This document shows positions 1 to 9,581 of a stretch of DNA of 64,000 nt, piece by piece. Both the position numbers and the translations under genes were made by a program. Origin of the DNA: Ignavibacteriales bacterium (GTDB lineage Bacteria > Bacteroidota > Ignavibacteria > Ignavibacteriales > Ignavibacteriaceae); NCBI GenBank assembly GCA_016700155.1, contig CP065001.1, positions 4,216,001 through 4,280,000 of the forward strand, written 5' to 3'. The notes beneath the pieces are model-generated. The model was given only the letters and a program-made list of their open reading frames with translations, had not been told where the DNA came from and made no database searches. The number at the start of each line of letters is the position of its first letter. Position 1 is the first letter of the stretch.

Positions 1-339
1 TTTTATAAATAATTCTTTTCTTTGAACGAGGTTCACCATCCCGCAGTTGTTATGCCCGATCAAAGCGATGTGCTGAACATCACCAACTGAAATTGCATAA
101 GAAACCTTAAACTCACTGTAACGGAGATTCGCCCCTCCTGAACGGATTATGAACGCGAAGTTCTCAGGTATGTGAAGATGTTTGCGGTTATCCATACACA
201 TCCCAATTAAAAGTTTTGCGTTTGAGTAAACATCATATTCTTTGTCAAGATTATGATACTCAAGTAATAATCCAATCGGTGTGTTTTGATATTCTGCGGG
301 GATATCGTTCTTGCTATTTATACTTAATAGTCTGTTCAT
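1..339 (-). CDS. Beta-carbonic anhydrase-like protein, 3-prime end missing
   Basis: Reading frame open from an ATG at 339 to the window edge (113 codons, no stop). The N-terminal half carries the beta-carbonic anhydrase signature: C48-x-D50-x-R52, then H96-x-x-C99-G-M. In the family Cys, His and Cys bind zinc and the Asp/Arg pair gates the active site; the enzyme interconverts CO2 and bicarbonate in the cytoplasm. The usual A-R-N-A-G region is replaced by IRSGGANLR, which keeps the fold motif. A weak AGAGAG ribosome site precedes the start. The gene is cut by the window, so length and C-terminus are unknown. It could be a carbonic-anhydrase-like paralogue rather than a housekeeping enzyme. 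Confidence 0.85.
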   Translation of the reverse strand, partial: MNRLLSINSKNDIPAEYQNTPIGLLLEYHNLDKEYDVYSNAKLLIGMCMDNRKHLHIPENFAFIIRSGGANLRYSEFKVSYAISVGDVQHIALIGHNNCGMVNLVQRKELFIK

Positions 340-367
340 AAAACTCTCTTTTAATTTGAGGATTAAA

Positions 368-2701
368 TTATTTTTCACTGCTCAATGAATATGGTAACGA
401 ATCTTTTGATTGTCCAAGTTCTTTGTTTGGAGCGGAACCCATTTCAAAAATTAATTCGCCGCCGTTCATAATATCTTCGTGAAGGATAAAAAGTTTATCA
501 TACTTTTTTCCGTTCAAAGTGATGCTTTGAATATAAATATTTTTTTCGTTGAGATTGTTAGCCGTAATTCTGAATGACTTTCCATTCTCAAGATTAATAT
601 TTGCTTTACTCAAGCCTGGTGTGCCGATAACATATTCGTTTGAACCCGGGCAGACTGGGTAAAATCCCATAACACTAAAAATATACCACGCAGACATTTG
701 TCCACAGTCATCGTTGCCGCAAAGTCCGTCAACTGCGTTGCGATAAAAATGATTTGTGATTTCATTTACTTTTTCCTGTGTTTTCCACGGAGCGCCGGCA
801 TAGTTGTAAAGATAAGGAACGTGATGGCTTGGTTCATTGCCGTGAACATAACCACCGAGAATTCCGGCAGCGCTTATATCTTCGGAATGTTGAAAATGTT
901 CTGCATCCAAACCCATATTAAAAAGTGAATCCAGATGTGAAATAAAATTTTCGTTTCCACTGTAAAGATCAATCAAACCGCTTACATCGTGCGGAACATA
1001 TAACGAATAATTCCATGAATTACCTTCGATAAATCCCTGACGCTCTGTGCTCATAGGATCAAAAGGTGAAAACCATGAACCATCAGAATTTTTCGGACGA
1101 ATGAATTTTATATTCTTGTCAAACAATTGACTAAATGAATTTGCTCTCTTCTTAAACACATCTTTGATATGATCATTACCCGCAATATCGGCAAGCTTGT
1201 AAATTGTCCAGTCATCATAAGCGTACTCTAATGTTTTTGATGCTGCGTTTGAATTAAGATCCATAGGAACAAAACCGTAATCCATGTAAGAATCAATTCC
1301 ATCATACTTGCCGTAGGTCGCGCTCATAACGCAGGCGCTCAAAGCATCATTAAGATTGAAGCTTCTTATTCCTTTCATGTATGCATCAACAATTACTGGA
1401 ACGGAATGATAACCTATCATACACCAGTTTTCATTTGCGTGATGCGACCATACGGGAAGTATTTTATGAACACTCTGCTGCTGATGTGCAAGCATTGAGT
1501 TGATCATATCGCCCGTTCGCTGCTGCTGAACAATTGTGAACAAAGGATGAAGCGCACGGTAAGTATCCCACAAAGAAAATGTTGTATAGTTTGTAAAGTT
1601 TTCGGATTTGTGAATATTCTGATCAAGTCCACGGTAAGAACCATCAACATCCATATAAAATGTTGGTCCCAAGAACGAATGATAGAGCGCTGTGTAGAAA
1701 ATTGTTTTCTTCTCTTTGGTGGTTTCAACTTTGATTTTGCTTAGTTCATTTTCCCACATTTGTTCCGCTTCGGATTTTGTTTGATCAAAATTCCAGTGAG
1801 GAATTTCTGCGGTTAAATTTTTTAATGCCCCTTCTGTACTTACAGCAGACAGTGCAAATTTTATTTGAAGCGATTCATCTTTGTTCATATCAAAGTTAAA
1901 GTATGCGCGAACTTTCTTTCCTGCCATTTCCGGGAAGTTTTCAAATTCATTAAACTTTCTGTAGAAGCCGTTATAAATTATTTGCTCATCATTCTTATAG
2001 CCGTATTTTTTTATTGGTTTGGAAAAAGTCATAGCGAAGTAAAGATATTTTGTCCGCGCCCATCCGCGGTTCTGCCTGAATCCCGTTACAAGGGTATCGT
2101 TCTCAACACGAATGCTTGACCACACAACTTTGCCATCATAATTGTATATGCCTGAAATCATATCAAGAATAATATTTGCAGAAGACGATTCATCAAAAGT
2201 GTATTTGTGAAAACCTACACGTGTGCTTGTAGTCAACTCTGCATTGATCCTGTAATCATCAAGATAAACGGAATAATATCCCGGAGAACTTTTTTCTTTG
2301 TCGTGTGAAAACCTGCTTCTGTACCCGGAGTCAGGATTATCTTTTGTTCCGGGATTTAATTTAAGTTCGCCCGTAGTTGGCATAATTAAAAAATCACCAA
2401 GATCAGAATGACCTGTGCCGGAAAAATGTGTATGACTGAATCCGACTATTGTGTTGTCTTTGTATTGATAACCGGCGCAATAACGGTAAACATCTTTATT
2501 GTAACCATGTCCGAGTGAATAAGGAATAGTATCTGTTTCCGGACTAAGCTGTACCATTCCAAACGGAACAGTGGCACCGGGATATGTATGTCCCATATCA
2601 TCCGTCCCGATCATCGGGTTAACGTAGTTGATTAATTTTGTTTGTGCCGTGGATGATGTAACAATTATTGCTGAAAGAATTATTGAATAAAATATTTTCA
2701 T
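368..2701 (-). CDS. GH92 family alpha-mannosidase, exported
   Basis: Glycoside hydrolase family 92, calcium-dependent exo-acting alpha-mannosidases that trim mannose from N-glycans or mannans. After a signal peptide (about residues 1-20, ending STAQ) comes the N-terminal beta domain opening NPMIGTDDMGHTYPGATVPFG. The catalytic (alpha/alpha)6 domain shows EGNSWNYSLYVPHD (Glu about 558, catalytic acid), GNEPSHH (about 620) and GNDDCGQMSAW (about 662, general-base aspartates). Length of 777 residues is normal. I chose the ATG at 2701 because the open frame upstream to 2782 is translated REP-like repeat and a signal peptide starts here. Likely periplasmic or surface scavenging of mannosides. No neighbouring glycan genes are seen, so it appears to stand alone. 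Confidence 0.93.
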   Translation of the reverse strand: MKIFYSIILSAIIVTSSTAQTKLINYVNPMIGTDDMGHTYPGATVPFGMVQLSPETDTIPYSLGHGYNKDVYRYCAGYQYKDNTIVGFSHTHFSGTGHSDLGDFLIMPTTGELKLNPGTKDNPDSGYRSRFSHDKEKSSPGYYSVYLDDYRINAELTTSTRVGFHKYTFDESSSANIILDMISGIYNYDGKVVWSSIRVENDTLVTGFRQNRGWARTKYLYFAMTFSKPIKKYGYKNDEQIIYNGFYRKFNEFENFPEMAGKKVRAYFNFDMNKDESLQIKFALSAVSTEGALKNLTAEIPHWNFDQTKSEAEQMWENELSKIKVETTKEKKTIFYTALYHSFLGPTFYMDVDGSYRGLDQNIHKSENFTNYTTFSLWDTYRALHPLFTIVQQQRTGDMINSMLAHQQQSVHKILPVWSHHANENWCMIGYHSVPVIVDAYMKGIRSFNLNDALSACVMSATYGKYDGIDSYMDYGFVPMDLNSNAASKTLEYAYDDWTIYKLADIAGNDHIKDVFKKRANSFSQLFDKNIKFIRPKNSDGSWFSPFDPMSTERQGFIEGNSWNYSLYVPHDVSGLIDLYSGNENFISHLDSLFNMGLDAEHFQHSEDISAAGILGGYVHGNEPSHHVPYLYNYAGAPWKTQEKVNEITNHFYRNAVDGLCGNDDCGQMSAWYIFSVMGFYPVCPGSNEYVIGTPGLSKANINLENGKSFRITANNLNEKNIYIQSITLNGKKYDKLFILHEDIMNGGELIFEMGSAPNKELGQSKDSLPYSLSSEK

Positions 2702-2740
2702 ATAAGTAATTTTAGTTAATTCCATTCTGAGAAAAACTCG

Positions 2741-2800
2741 GTAGCCGCAGGCTTTAGCTTGCGAACATGCAGGTCTGCGCAACCTGAAGGTTGCGGCTAC
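2741..2800. repeat. REP-like palindromic repeat, copy 1
   Basis: Sixty-base element with 9-base perfect terminal inverted repeats (GTAGCCGCA at 2741-2749, TGCGGCTAC at 2792-2800) and two inner hairpins, GCAGGCTTTAGCTTGC-like and GCAACCTGAAGGTTGC. A second copy in the other arrangement lies at 56958-57020. It sits between the epimerase-like gene and the GH92 gene and has been read through as a spurious N-terminal extension of GH92. Confidence 0.8.
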
Positions 2801-2810
2801 CAGTGGACAA

Positions 2811-3734
2811 TTATTTTTTATAATACTCGGCAGTTGTTTTTATTCCTTCATCATAAGAAGTTGGAGTAAAGTTAAAAGCTTTTTCAAACTTGCTGCTGTC
2901 GAAAAGATAATCATATTCATTCTGATATAACATCTCAACACTTTCTTTTACAATCGGGTTAAAAAAACCAACCGCTTGCACCATCCACTTTTTTAGAACT
3001 GTATAAGATGGTTTAACATTAAACTCATCTGCTATCTTTTCTATCATTTGTTTTGCTGTTAAAACATTTTTGTCTGTAGGTAAATGCCAGACCTGGTTAT
3101 AAGCTTTTTCGGTATTGCCGAGAAGCGCAGTGGCTTTTCCTGCATCATGAGTGTAAGTGAAAGAATGTTTTACGTTATCATTTCCCATCCACATTGCTTT
3201 TTTACCTGCAGCGAGCTTTTGAAAAACCACAACAGTAATAAAACTCAGCGGGGTATTCGGTCCGTAAAAATCTGCCGCGCGGACAATTATTGCTTTAATG
3301 CTTCCTTTATCAACTTCATTTAAAATTGTCTGACAGATTTTTGACCGCGCTTCTCCTTTTTTACTGCATGGATTTATCGGTGTATCTTCCCGCATCCATC
3401 CATCAACCTTACCATAAGAGTAAACATTATCAAAAAAAACTAATTTTGATTTATACTGCTTGCAGGCACTTATAACATTGTTAATAATGATAGGCCACTG
3501 AGTTTGCCAAACAGAAATGTCATACTTTAATCCGATTGTTAGATAAACGACTTCAGAACCTTTAACTGCATTCAGAGTTTGATTAATGTCTAACAAATCC
3601 GCCCGAACAATTTCATCTGTTGGATTTATTTTGTGGGGGTTACGGCTCACCAATCTTATTTTATTTGTGTAATCGGTAAGTGCTTTCGCAAGCTCATTGC
3701 CGATTGTTCCGGTTGAACCGAGGATTGTTTGCAT
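2811..3734 (-). CDS. NAD(P)-dependent epimerase/dehydratase-like protein (atypical SDR)
   Basis: A 307-residue Rossmann protein with the nucleotide-binding loop G-S-T-G-T-I-G at residues 6-12, right after the first beta strand (MQTIL), and the second-strand end LVSRN. The glycine pattern and the lack of a clear catalytic Y-x-x-x-K in the usual spot (there is YSYGK near 126) fit the extended or atypical SDR / NAD-dependent epimerase group. Substrate cannot be told from the sequence. It is separated from GH92 by the REP-like repeat, so the two need not be co-transcribed. Cytoplasmic, no signal peptide. Confidence 0.75.
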   Translation of the reverse strand: MQTILGSTGTIGNELAKALTDYTNKIRLVSRNPHKINPTDEIVRADLLDINQTLNAVKGSEVVYLTIGLKYDISVWQTQWPIIINNVISACKQYKSKLVFFDNVYSYGKVDGWMREDTPINPCSKKGEARSKICQTILNEVDKGSIKAIIVRAADFYGPNTPLSFITVVVFQKLAAGKKAMWMGNDNVKHSFTYTHDAGKATALLGNTEKAYNQVWHLPTDKNVLTAKQMIEKIADEFNVKPSYTVLKKWMVQAVGFFNPIVKESVEMLYQNEYDYLFDSSKFEKAFNFTPTSYDEGIKTTAEYYKK

Positions 3735-3829
3735 AAGTTATCTTTCAGATACGGAAATAATTCTATGAATTTTATTTCCAACCTAAAAGAATTCAACTTG
3801 CAAATCAAATCATTGATTTAAGATCAGAG

Positions 3830-5074
3830 TCATTTTTCCAAACAATATGCGCTTCCATCGGTGCTTGTAAAAATAATCACATCATTATTTACTGCCGGCG
3901 TACTAAAAAGAGCACCCAGTTTGTACAATGCTTTAATATAATCTTCAGGGGAACTAATCTTCGAATAAAATTCTGATTTTGTAATTTTTAATTTGTCTTC
4001 AAAATAATGTTTAGAATTGGAATTAAAATTATCAGTGTTAAAAGACCAGGCGATCTCACCGGTATAGATATCAAGTGCCAATAATTTTCCAAGCAGCGTA
4101 CCGAAATACATCCTTGACCCGCCAAAAGCAGGGGCACCGAATGTATTAAAATTGACATTTGTTCTCCAGTTTTCTTGCCCGGTTTTTCCATTAATTGAAA
4201 TCATAACATCATCATCGGAAGCGCCGGCGTATAATACGCTATCATAAACCGAAAGGGCAAGCGCCCAGCCTTTAGGGAATTGTTTATTCCAGTGACAGTA
4301 CCCTTCATCAGCATCGATTGCGTAAAGATTATAATCTCGGCTTCCGATATATACCAGATTATTGGCTACAACCGGGTTTCCCTGCATCTCTCCCTTAGGA
4401 AAAAATCTTTGCCCGACTGATTTAAATTTCCAGATTAATTCCCCGGTATTAACATCTATTGCATAAACAAATCCATCAAAGGAGCCAGCAAATAATTTTC
4501 CATTATAAATGACCGGGGTAGAATGAACAACATCACCGGTTTTGAACTTCCAGATTAATTTACCGGAAGTAGAATTGATGGAATAAATATTTCCATCACC
4601 TGAGCCGAAATAAACGGCATCGTTAAATAAAACCGGCGATGATTTAAAATAATCGGCGTATCCATAGTATTTGTAAGTTTGTTCACCATCAGTTTTAAAT
4701 GTCCAGTTTAAGGTTCCATTATTTTTATTTATTGAATAAAGTAAGCCATCCCCACAAACAAGAAATATTTTTTCATTATCAACACAGACCGTAGACCGGA
4801 TTTCCCCATTAGTCTTAAACTTCCAGTTTAGATTTCCTGTTTCAGTATTTAAAGAGTATAATGATGCATCAAGGCTTCCGAATATTACGCTTGTGCCTGT
4901 TATAACAGGGGAAGAGAATAGTGCTCCCCCTGTTTTAAATTTCCATTTTACCTTAGGGCTATCACCTTCAACATAAGGAAGGCAGCCTTCTTTTAATGGA
5001 TGTAAAAATTGAAAAGGCGCAGGTATAACAGTTTGCGGCAGCCACCACATTATCAGCAACCAAAAGATTTTCAT
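3830..5074 (-). CDS. PQQ-binding-like beta-propeller repeat protein
   Basis: A 414-residue protein built from about eight repeats of the form W-K-F-K-T-G-G ... S-S-P-V ... V-Y-F-G-S-x-D-G-x-x-Y-A-I-N-x-x-T-G, the tryptophan-docking beta-propeller (PQQ/BamB-like) blade. The first 20 residues are hydrophobic (FWLLIMWWLP) and may be an export signal, though not a classic one. Such proteins act as periplasmic scaffolds or as outer-membrane assembly lipoproteins (BamB). No lipobox is seen, and no PQQ-dehydrogenase catalytic motifs, so an enzymatic role is unlikely. The last blades contain an insertion (about 30 residues, FNSNSKHYFEDK region) that breaks repeat regularity. The start codon has no clear ribosome site, as is common here. 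Confidence 0.8.
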   Translation of the reverse strand: MKIFWLLIMWWLPQTVIPAPFQFLHPLKEGCLPYVEGDSPKVKWKFKTGGALFSSPVITGTSVIFGSLDASLYSLNTETGNLNWKFKTNGEIRSTVCVDNEKIFLVCGDGLLYSINKNNGTLNWTFKTDGEQTYKYYGYADYFKSSPVLFNDAVYFGSGDGNIYSINSTSGKLIWKFKTGDVVHSTPVIYNGKLFAGSFDGFVYAIDVNTGELIWKFKSVGQRFFPKGEMQGNPVVANNLVYIGSRDYNLYAIDADEGYCHWNKQFPKGWALALSVYDSVLYAGASDDDVMISINGKTGQENWRTNVNFNTFGAPAFGGSRMYFGTLLGKLLALDIYTGEIAWSFNTDNFNSNSKHYFEDKLKITKSEFYSKISSPEDYIKALYKLGALFSTPAVNNDVIIFTSTDGSAYCLEK

Positions 5075-5200
5075 ATTAATGCCAGTTAAATATTTTTATA
5101 AAAATTAATTGTTTAGTGGGCAAATTATAATCCGCACTGAAGATTTAAATGATAAAATGATCAGCGGTAAGAAGTTTTTGATGAAGGGGGAAAACAAAAA

Positions 5201-5220
5201 GCCCGTAAATTATTACGGGC
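5201..5220 (-). terminator. Intrinsic terminator after the C69 peptidase gene
   Basis: Hairpin GCCCGTAA/TTACGGGC with a 4-base loop. On the minus strand it is followed by TTTTTGTTTT. It lies 26 bases beyond the stop codon of the minus-strand gene at 5246. Confidence 0.85.
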
Positions 5221-5245
5221 TTAAACCGGAGGGACTCTCCAAATC

Positions 5246-7060
5246 TTAGTTTACAAAATTTGCTTTGTGCATTTCATCAATTGATGCAAGGAATGTATTT
5301 ATCTTTTCAATTTTTGATTTCGGATAAACTTCCCCCGGCTTAATACTTAAAGCTTTTTCATACATCGATTTTGCATCAGAATATTTTTTATCTGCAAGAA
5401 GCTGATCTGCTTTTTTTATTGTTTCGTCATAGGATGAACTCATATCCTTTTTAATGTCACGCATCTTCAGATGTGCGCCTTTCTCAGCAACAATTAATTT
5501 TTTGAATTCATCCGGGTAACCGACATTCTTTGGATTGTGAAATTCATTTTTAACTACACCATCCATGTATTTAAGAAGAAGCTGTTCACCAAGTTTTTTC
5601 CAGGTTTCATACGTTCGGTCGCCGAGTGAAATTGAATAATCTGTAAGAAAAGATACCGCTTCACCTTTTGAATTTTTTAGAAGTGATAAAGCAGTTTTTT
5701 CAATTGTCTCCTGTTGTGCAAGGAATGAACCTTCCAGTTCATTCTGTACTCTCTGCACATCATTAATTACAATTGAGTAACGCGGATAAGCAAAGTTGGA
5801 AACAAAATTAAATACCCAGAAAACAGAATCCCATGTAAACTGAGCGAGTGATCCTAATCCTTTTTTATAGTTGTAAGGAACTTTAGTCATCGAACAGTAC
5901 ATCGGCGTATAAACCGTAAAGTATGTATCATCAACACCGAACCATAAAATACCTCCGACTTCATTCGGAAGATTTGAGCGAGACTGCGCCACAAATGAAA
6001 ATCCAGTTTGCGGAGTTGAAATAGGACGTTCGTTAAAGTATTCTTCCTCGTTATACTTCCAAGTTAAAGGACGCCAGCGATATGGCATTCCGTAAGGACC
6101 TGCAGCGACTCCGGTGGTCATATCAAGTTCGGTCCCTTCATAGTGGTCACGCATAAGGAACATTACATCCTGTGCGGAAAGTTTTCTGTCGGGTTTTATA
6201 TATAGCGGCATACGTTCCATTGATTCACCGTTTATGTATGCCAGATATTTTTCCATGTTCCCGTTAACTCTTCTGAATAAAGACCATACTCTCGCATCGC
6301 AGAATCTTATTCCGCCAAAATCCAATGGAGCGTAAGCATCAGAAAAATTAAAATCTTTATCATCGCCGGTAAAGTATCCTTTTGATTTTGCAAATGAAAT
6401 TACATCTGGTGCATATAGACAATTATCCGGATCATCAAGCGGAAAGGTTGTTATTCTTGCCTGGTTTGCATGACCGCTTACATAACCATCGGGAATTCGT
6501 ATTGCAACCCAAACGGCGCCTTTGTTTCCTTCACCTTTTCCGATCATTTCGAGTATCCATGCTTCGTTCGGATCAGCGATAGAAAATGACTCGCCCGAAC
6601 TGCAGTAGCCATATTCTGCAACAAGGTCGGACATAATTTTTATTGCATCTCTTGCAGTCTTTGCTCGTTGAAGTGCGATATATATAAGACTGCCGTAATC
6701 AATAATTCCTTTAGGATCAACAAGTTCTTCTCGTCCGCCGTAAGTTGTTTCACCAATAGAAACCTGGAACTCATTTATGTTTCCAACTACGTTATAAGTC
6801 TGTAACGCCTGTTTAATTCTTCCAAGAAATTTTCCTGTATCCCACTCATAAATATCAAGCATGGCGCCTGCGGGATACATTGCTGCCGGGAAGTGATAAA
6901 GTTCGCCGTACATATTAAACGAATCTGCGGAGTAAGTAATCATAACAGATCCATCCGTGCTTGCGCCTTTGGTAACAATAAAATTTGTACATGCATAGAA
7001 TACATCATTAGCGAATAAACCAAAGACGATCATCATTGTTAGAATGAATTTTCTGTTCAT
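5246..7060 (-). CDS. C69 family peptidase (dipeptidase-like Ntn hydrolase), exported
   Basis: A 604-residue member of peptidase family C69 (PepD-type dipeptidases). Residues 1-23 form a signal peptide and the very next residue is C24 in A-C-T-N-F, the N-terminal nucleophile of this family. Removal of the signal peptide would therefore expose the catalytic cysteine directly. Family hallmarks include TDGSVMITYSAD after it and WILEMIGKGEG (about 170-180). The last 60 residues form a TPR-like helical pair (DETIKKADQLLADKKYSDAK). A good AAGGAT ribosome site precedes ATG 7060. Likely periplasmic peptide degradation. It ends in its own terminator, so it appears monocistronic. Confidence 0.9.
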   Translation of the reverse strand: MNRKFILTMMIVFGLFANDVFYACTNFIVTKGASTDGSVMITYSADSFNMYGELYHFPAAMYPAGAMLDIYEWDTGKFLGRIKQALQTYNVVGNINEFQVSIGETTYGGREELVDPKGIIDYGSLIYIALQRAKTARDAIKIMSDLVAEYGYCSSGESFSIADPNEAWILEMIGKGEGNKGAVWVAIRIPDGYVSGHANQARITTFPLDDPDNCLYAPDVISFAKSKGYFTGDDKDFNFSDAYAPLDFGGIRFCDARVWSLFRRVNGNMEKYLAYINGESMERMPLYIKPDRKLSAQDVMFLMRDHYEGTELDMTTGVAAGPYGMPYRWRPLTWKYNEEEYFNERPISTPQTGFSFVAQSRSNLPNEVGGILWFGVDDTYFTVYTPMYCSMTKVPYNYKKGLGSLAQFTWDSVFWVFNFVSNFAYPRYSIVINDVQRVQNELEGSFLAQQETIEKTALSLLKNSKGEAVSFLTDYSISLGDRTYETWKKLGEQLLLKYMDGVVKNEFHNPKNVGYPDEFKKLIVAEKGAHLKMRDIKKDMSSSYDETIKKADQLLADKKYSDAKSMYEKALSIKPGEVYPKSKIEKINTFLASIDEMHKANFVN

Positions 7061-7181
7061 AATGAATCCTTTTTGTTAAAAGATTTTGCAAAAATTTTGC
7101 CGGAAAGATAATAAAAAGATTTTGAAGGGGGAATGAAAAAGAGACCGGACTGCTAAAGAGTATTCAGTGGTTATGGACTAT

Positions 7182-7213
7182 AAATCATATTGGTAAGATT
7201 ACCAATATGATTT
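7182..7213. terminator. Long perfect hairpin at the end of the methyltransferase gene
   Basis: 13-base arms AAATCATATTGGT / ACCAATATGATTT around a 6-base loop. The 3-prime arm overlaps the TAA stop codon (7212-7214) of the minus-strand methyltransferase gene. It lacks a strong T tract, so it may be a weak terminator or an mRNA 3-prime protecting structure. Confidence 0.6.
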
Positions 7214-7982
7214 AATTACTTTTCTTAAGCACCCACACAACACATTTTATTCTTGTCCCGAATAATTCTGTTTCGGTTTGCTGACGCTTAATATACTCGT
7301 CAAACAAGTTTGATTTTTCGGGATACTTCTTTTTCAACTGTTCCGCCCGTGAGATTATCAGTCGGGTATTGTTTTCATTCGTCTGTTTTATTTCATCATC
7401 ACCAATAATTTTTTCAGTGATAATCTCAAGACCGCAGTCAGAAATATCTTTCAATACATTTTTTCTGGAAGGATATAAATGTTCATCACCGTTGCCGTCA
7501 ATCGTGTATGCATCATCGATAATGATTATGCCTTTTTCCTTTGTGCAGTTTTTCAACGCAGTAAGAGTTTTATAAAAATCGCCCCATAAATGTCCAACCG
7601 CAGATAATATTACTATATCAAAATCTTTAAGTCCTGCTGATTTGTACTTTATATCTGCCTGCTCAAAAGTACATAAATGTGATACGCCGTTTTCCGAAGC
7701 ATCTTTTCTTGCCTGATGAATGAATGGAAGCATGCCATCAATACCAAGCACATTTATTCCGAAATGCCTAGCAATGTTTATTGCTATCAATCCTTTGCCG
7801 CAGCCAAGATCAAGACAAGTAGTTTCTGAATTAATTTGAAGATGATGTGATTCAATCAACCCGACAATTAATTCAGATGAACCTCCAAGCTCATTAAGAT
7901 CTGCAAGCAGTTCGGGGAGATAAGGAAGTATTTCTCTGTTTCCGCCGAGTGATTCGGCTACGTCGTCATTTAGTGTGCTCAT
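7212..7982 (-). CDS. Class I SAM-dependent methyltransferase
   Basis: A 256-residue cytoplasmic protein with the SAM-binding motif I CLDLGCGKGLIAINIA (about 58-73), an acidic residue closing strand 2 (LGIDGM) and motif II-like FDIVILSAVGHLW (about 125-137), which together define a Rossmann-type methyltransferase. The N-terminal helical segment (LPYLPELLADLNELGGSSE) is a typical substrate cap. Substrate is not evident. The ribosome site AAGGAAG is well placed before ATG 7982. It is flanked by unrelated genes and is probably transcribed alone. Confidence 0.85.
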   Translation of the reverse strand: MSTLNDDVAESLGGNREILPYLPELLADLNELGGSSELIVGLIESHHLQINSETTCLDLGCGKGLIAINIARHFGINVLGIDGMLPFIHQARKDASENGVSHLCTFEQADIKYKSAGLKDFDIVILSAVGHLWGDFYKTLTALKNCTKEKGIIIIDDAYTIDGNGDEHLYPSRKNVLKDISDCGLEIITEKIIGDDEIKQTNENNTRLIISRAEQLKKKYPEKSNLFDEYIKRQQTETELFGTRIKCVVWVLKKSN

Positions 7983-8031
7983 ACTTCCTTAATTTAATTC
8001 TCTCCGAAAATTTTTTCTACTTAGAAGTTAA

Positions 8032-9360
8032 CTATAATTTTATAAACTCAACTCTTCGGTTGAGCGCTTTGTTTACGCCGCTGTCATTAGATGCAATTGG
8101 TTCGTTCTCTCCTTTTCCATCGGTTTCAATTCTTGAAGCATCTATCCCGAAATCTTTCACGAAAACATTTTTTACTGCTGCGGCTCTTCGTTGTGATAGA
8201 TCAAGATTTGATTTGTCATCTCCGTCCGAGTCAGTATGTCCGACAATTTTAATTTTTACATCCGGGTTTTCATTTAATACATTGGCAATTTCTTTTATAG
8301 TTCCGAAAGATTCTGATTTTACAACATCTTTATTCACATCAAAATAAATTCCGTAGCTGATAAGTTTACCTTCGGTCAATAACTTGCTTCGCATATCGGG
8401 GGAAGCGTTGGTTATTCTTAAGTTGGAAATGTATGAGCCGGAGGAAGCGCCGCGGCTTAGCCTGAAACAAAGCCTGCTGAGTTTTACTCCGTCATAAATA
8501 TTTGTAGGCATATCCAACACTTTTGCCTGTTGGTGATAAATCCTCAGTCTTCTTCCCTGCACCCAAACAATTACGTGATTTACTTTTTCCGGAATAACAG
8601 GGTTAACATCCGACTTGCCGACTATTTTTTCATTCTCGCCGGTTTTATATCCCCAGGTATTCCAGTTTTGTTTTTCAATTGAAATCATTATTCCGCCGTT
8701 ACCGGGCTGAGAACCATTGTCCATTTCTTTCTTTTTGTTTTCTCCGTAAAGCAAAAGTCCAGCGGCAATTCGTCCACCGGTTTTCTTAGGAACGATATCA
8801 AATTCAATAATAAAGTTTTTAGGAAAATCTATTTCGTTTAATAAAAAATAATTTCCGTCTGTGCTGTTAAGATTAAACCATTTACCCGGCGCAATATTTA
8901 TTGTATTTATTTCTCCGGCAGAGTTCGTCGTCCATAATGCGGGGAAATCTCCAACCGCGTCCTGGCTGAAATCATCGAACAATATTACTTTATCACCAGG
9001 GATGAAATCATATTTTGTTGAACTTGAAAACTGAATTTCATTTTCGTTCTGCTGAGTTGAAGATTCATTGCCCGAATTATTTTTTACTTTTGTTTCACTA
9101 GTTTTGGTTGTACCGGAGGTGGAATCATTTTCTGATTCATTCGATTCTTCCCCCGCATTTTTAATCCCCTCTTCTATTCCATCATATCCCTTATTTACCC
9201 CTTCATCAATTTTCTTCTCTACTCTCTTTTCCCCTTCGCTTTTTATTTTTTGTTCAGTTTTTTTCTTTAGCTTCTCAAAGAACTGGGCTTGAGTAATTTG
9301 GCTTGCGCCTACCGAAAAGATGAGAGACAGAACCAAAACTAAATTTTTCATGATACCCAT
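8032..9360 (-). CDS. OmpA-family outer-membrane/peptidoglycan-linked protein
   Basis: A 442-residue exported protein. After a signal peptide (cleavage near TQAQ) there is a strongly charged coiled-coil-like stretch (KLKKKTEQKIKSEGEKR), a Ser/Thr/Asn/Glu-rich linker, a beta-sandwich-like central domain (about 125-320, VILFDDFSQDAVGDFP) resembling glucanase-type concanavalin folds, and a C-terminal OmpA domain (about 335-442). The OmpA domain keeps the peptidoglycan-contact residues in NLDLSQRRAAAVK and the end NRRVEFIKL. It probably tethers the outer membrane to the wall. An internal ATG at 9351 is an alternative start that keeps the signal peptide. Confidence 0.88.
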   Translation of the reverse strand: MGIMKNLVLVLSLIFSVGASQITQAQFFEKLKKKTEQKIKSEGEKRVEKKIDEGVNKGYDGIEEGIKNAGEESNESENDSTSGTTKTSETKVKNNSGNESSTQQNENEIQFSSSTKYDFIPGDKVILFDDFSQDAVGDFPALWTTNSAGEINTINIAPGKWFNLNSTDGNYFLLNEIDFPKNFIIEFDIVPKKTGGRIAAGLLLYGENKKKEMDNGSQPGNGGIMISIEKQNWNTWGYKTGENEKIVGKSDVNPVIPEKVNHVIVWVQGRRLRIYHQQAKVLDMPTNIYDGVKLSRLCFRLSRGASSGSYISNLRITNASPDMRSKLLTEGKLISYGIYFDVNKDVVKSESFGTIKEIANVLNENPDVKIKIVGHTDSDGDDKSNLDLSQRRAAAVKNVFVKDFGIDASRIETDGKGENEPIASNDSGVNKALNRRVEFIKL

Positions 9361-9581
9361 CCGTTTTTAAATTTTCACCCTGATTGATTATTTAGATTTT
9401 CAAACATGAATTTTTCGTTTTCGTAATAAACCGGAAACTTATGATTAAGGATCAAAATTTCTACTACAAAATTATAAAAGTATTACTCAAGAATAAACGG
9501 GGGTAATCCGGATGTGAGTTGCGACTCACTATTTTAATAGATGTTGAGTCTGTGTGTTGTATATTGGTTTAGGTGTGTGTA

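Noticed and set aside
2702..2782. N-terminal extension of the GH92 gene to 2782
   Set aside because: It is translated REP-like repeat ahead of a proper signal peptide starting at 2701.
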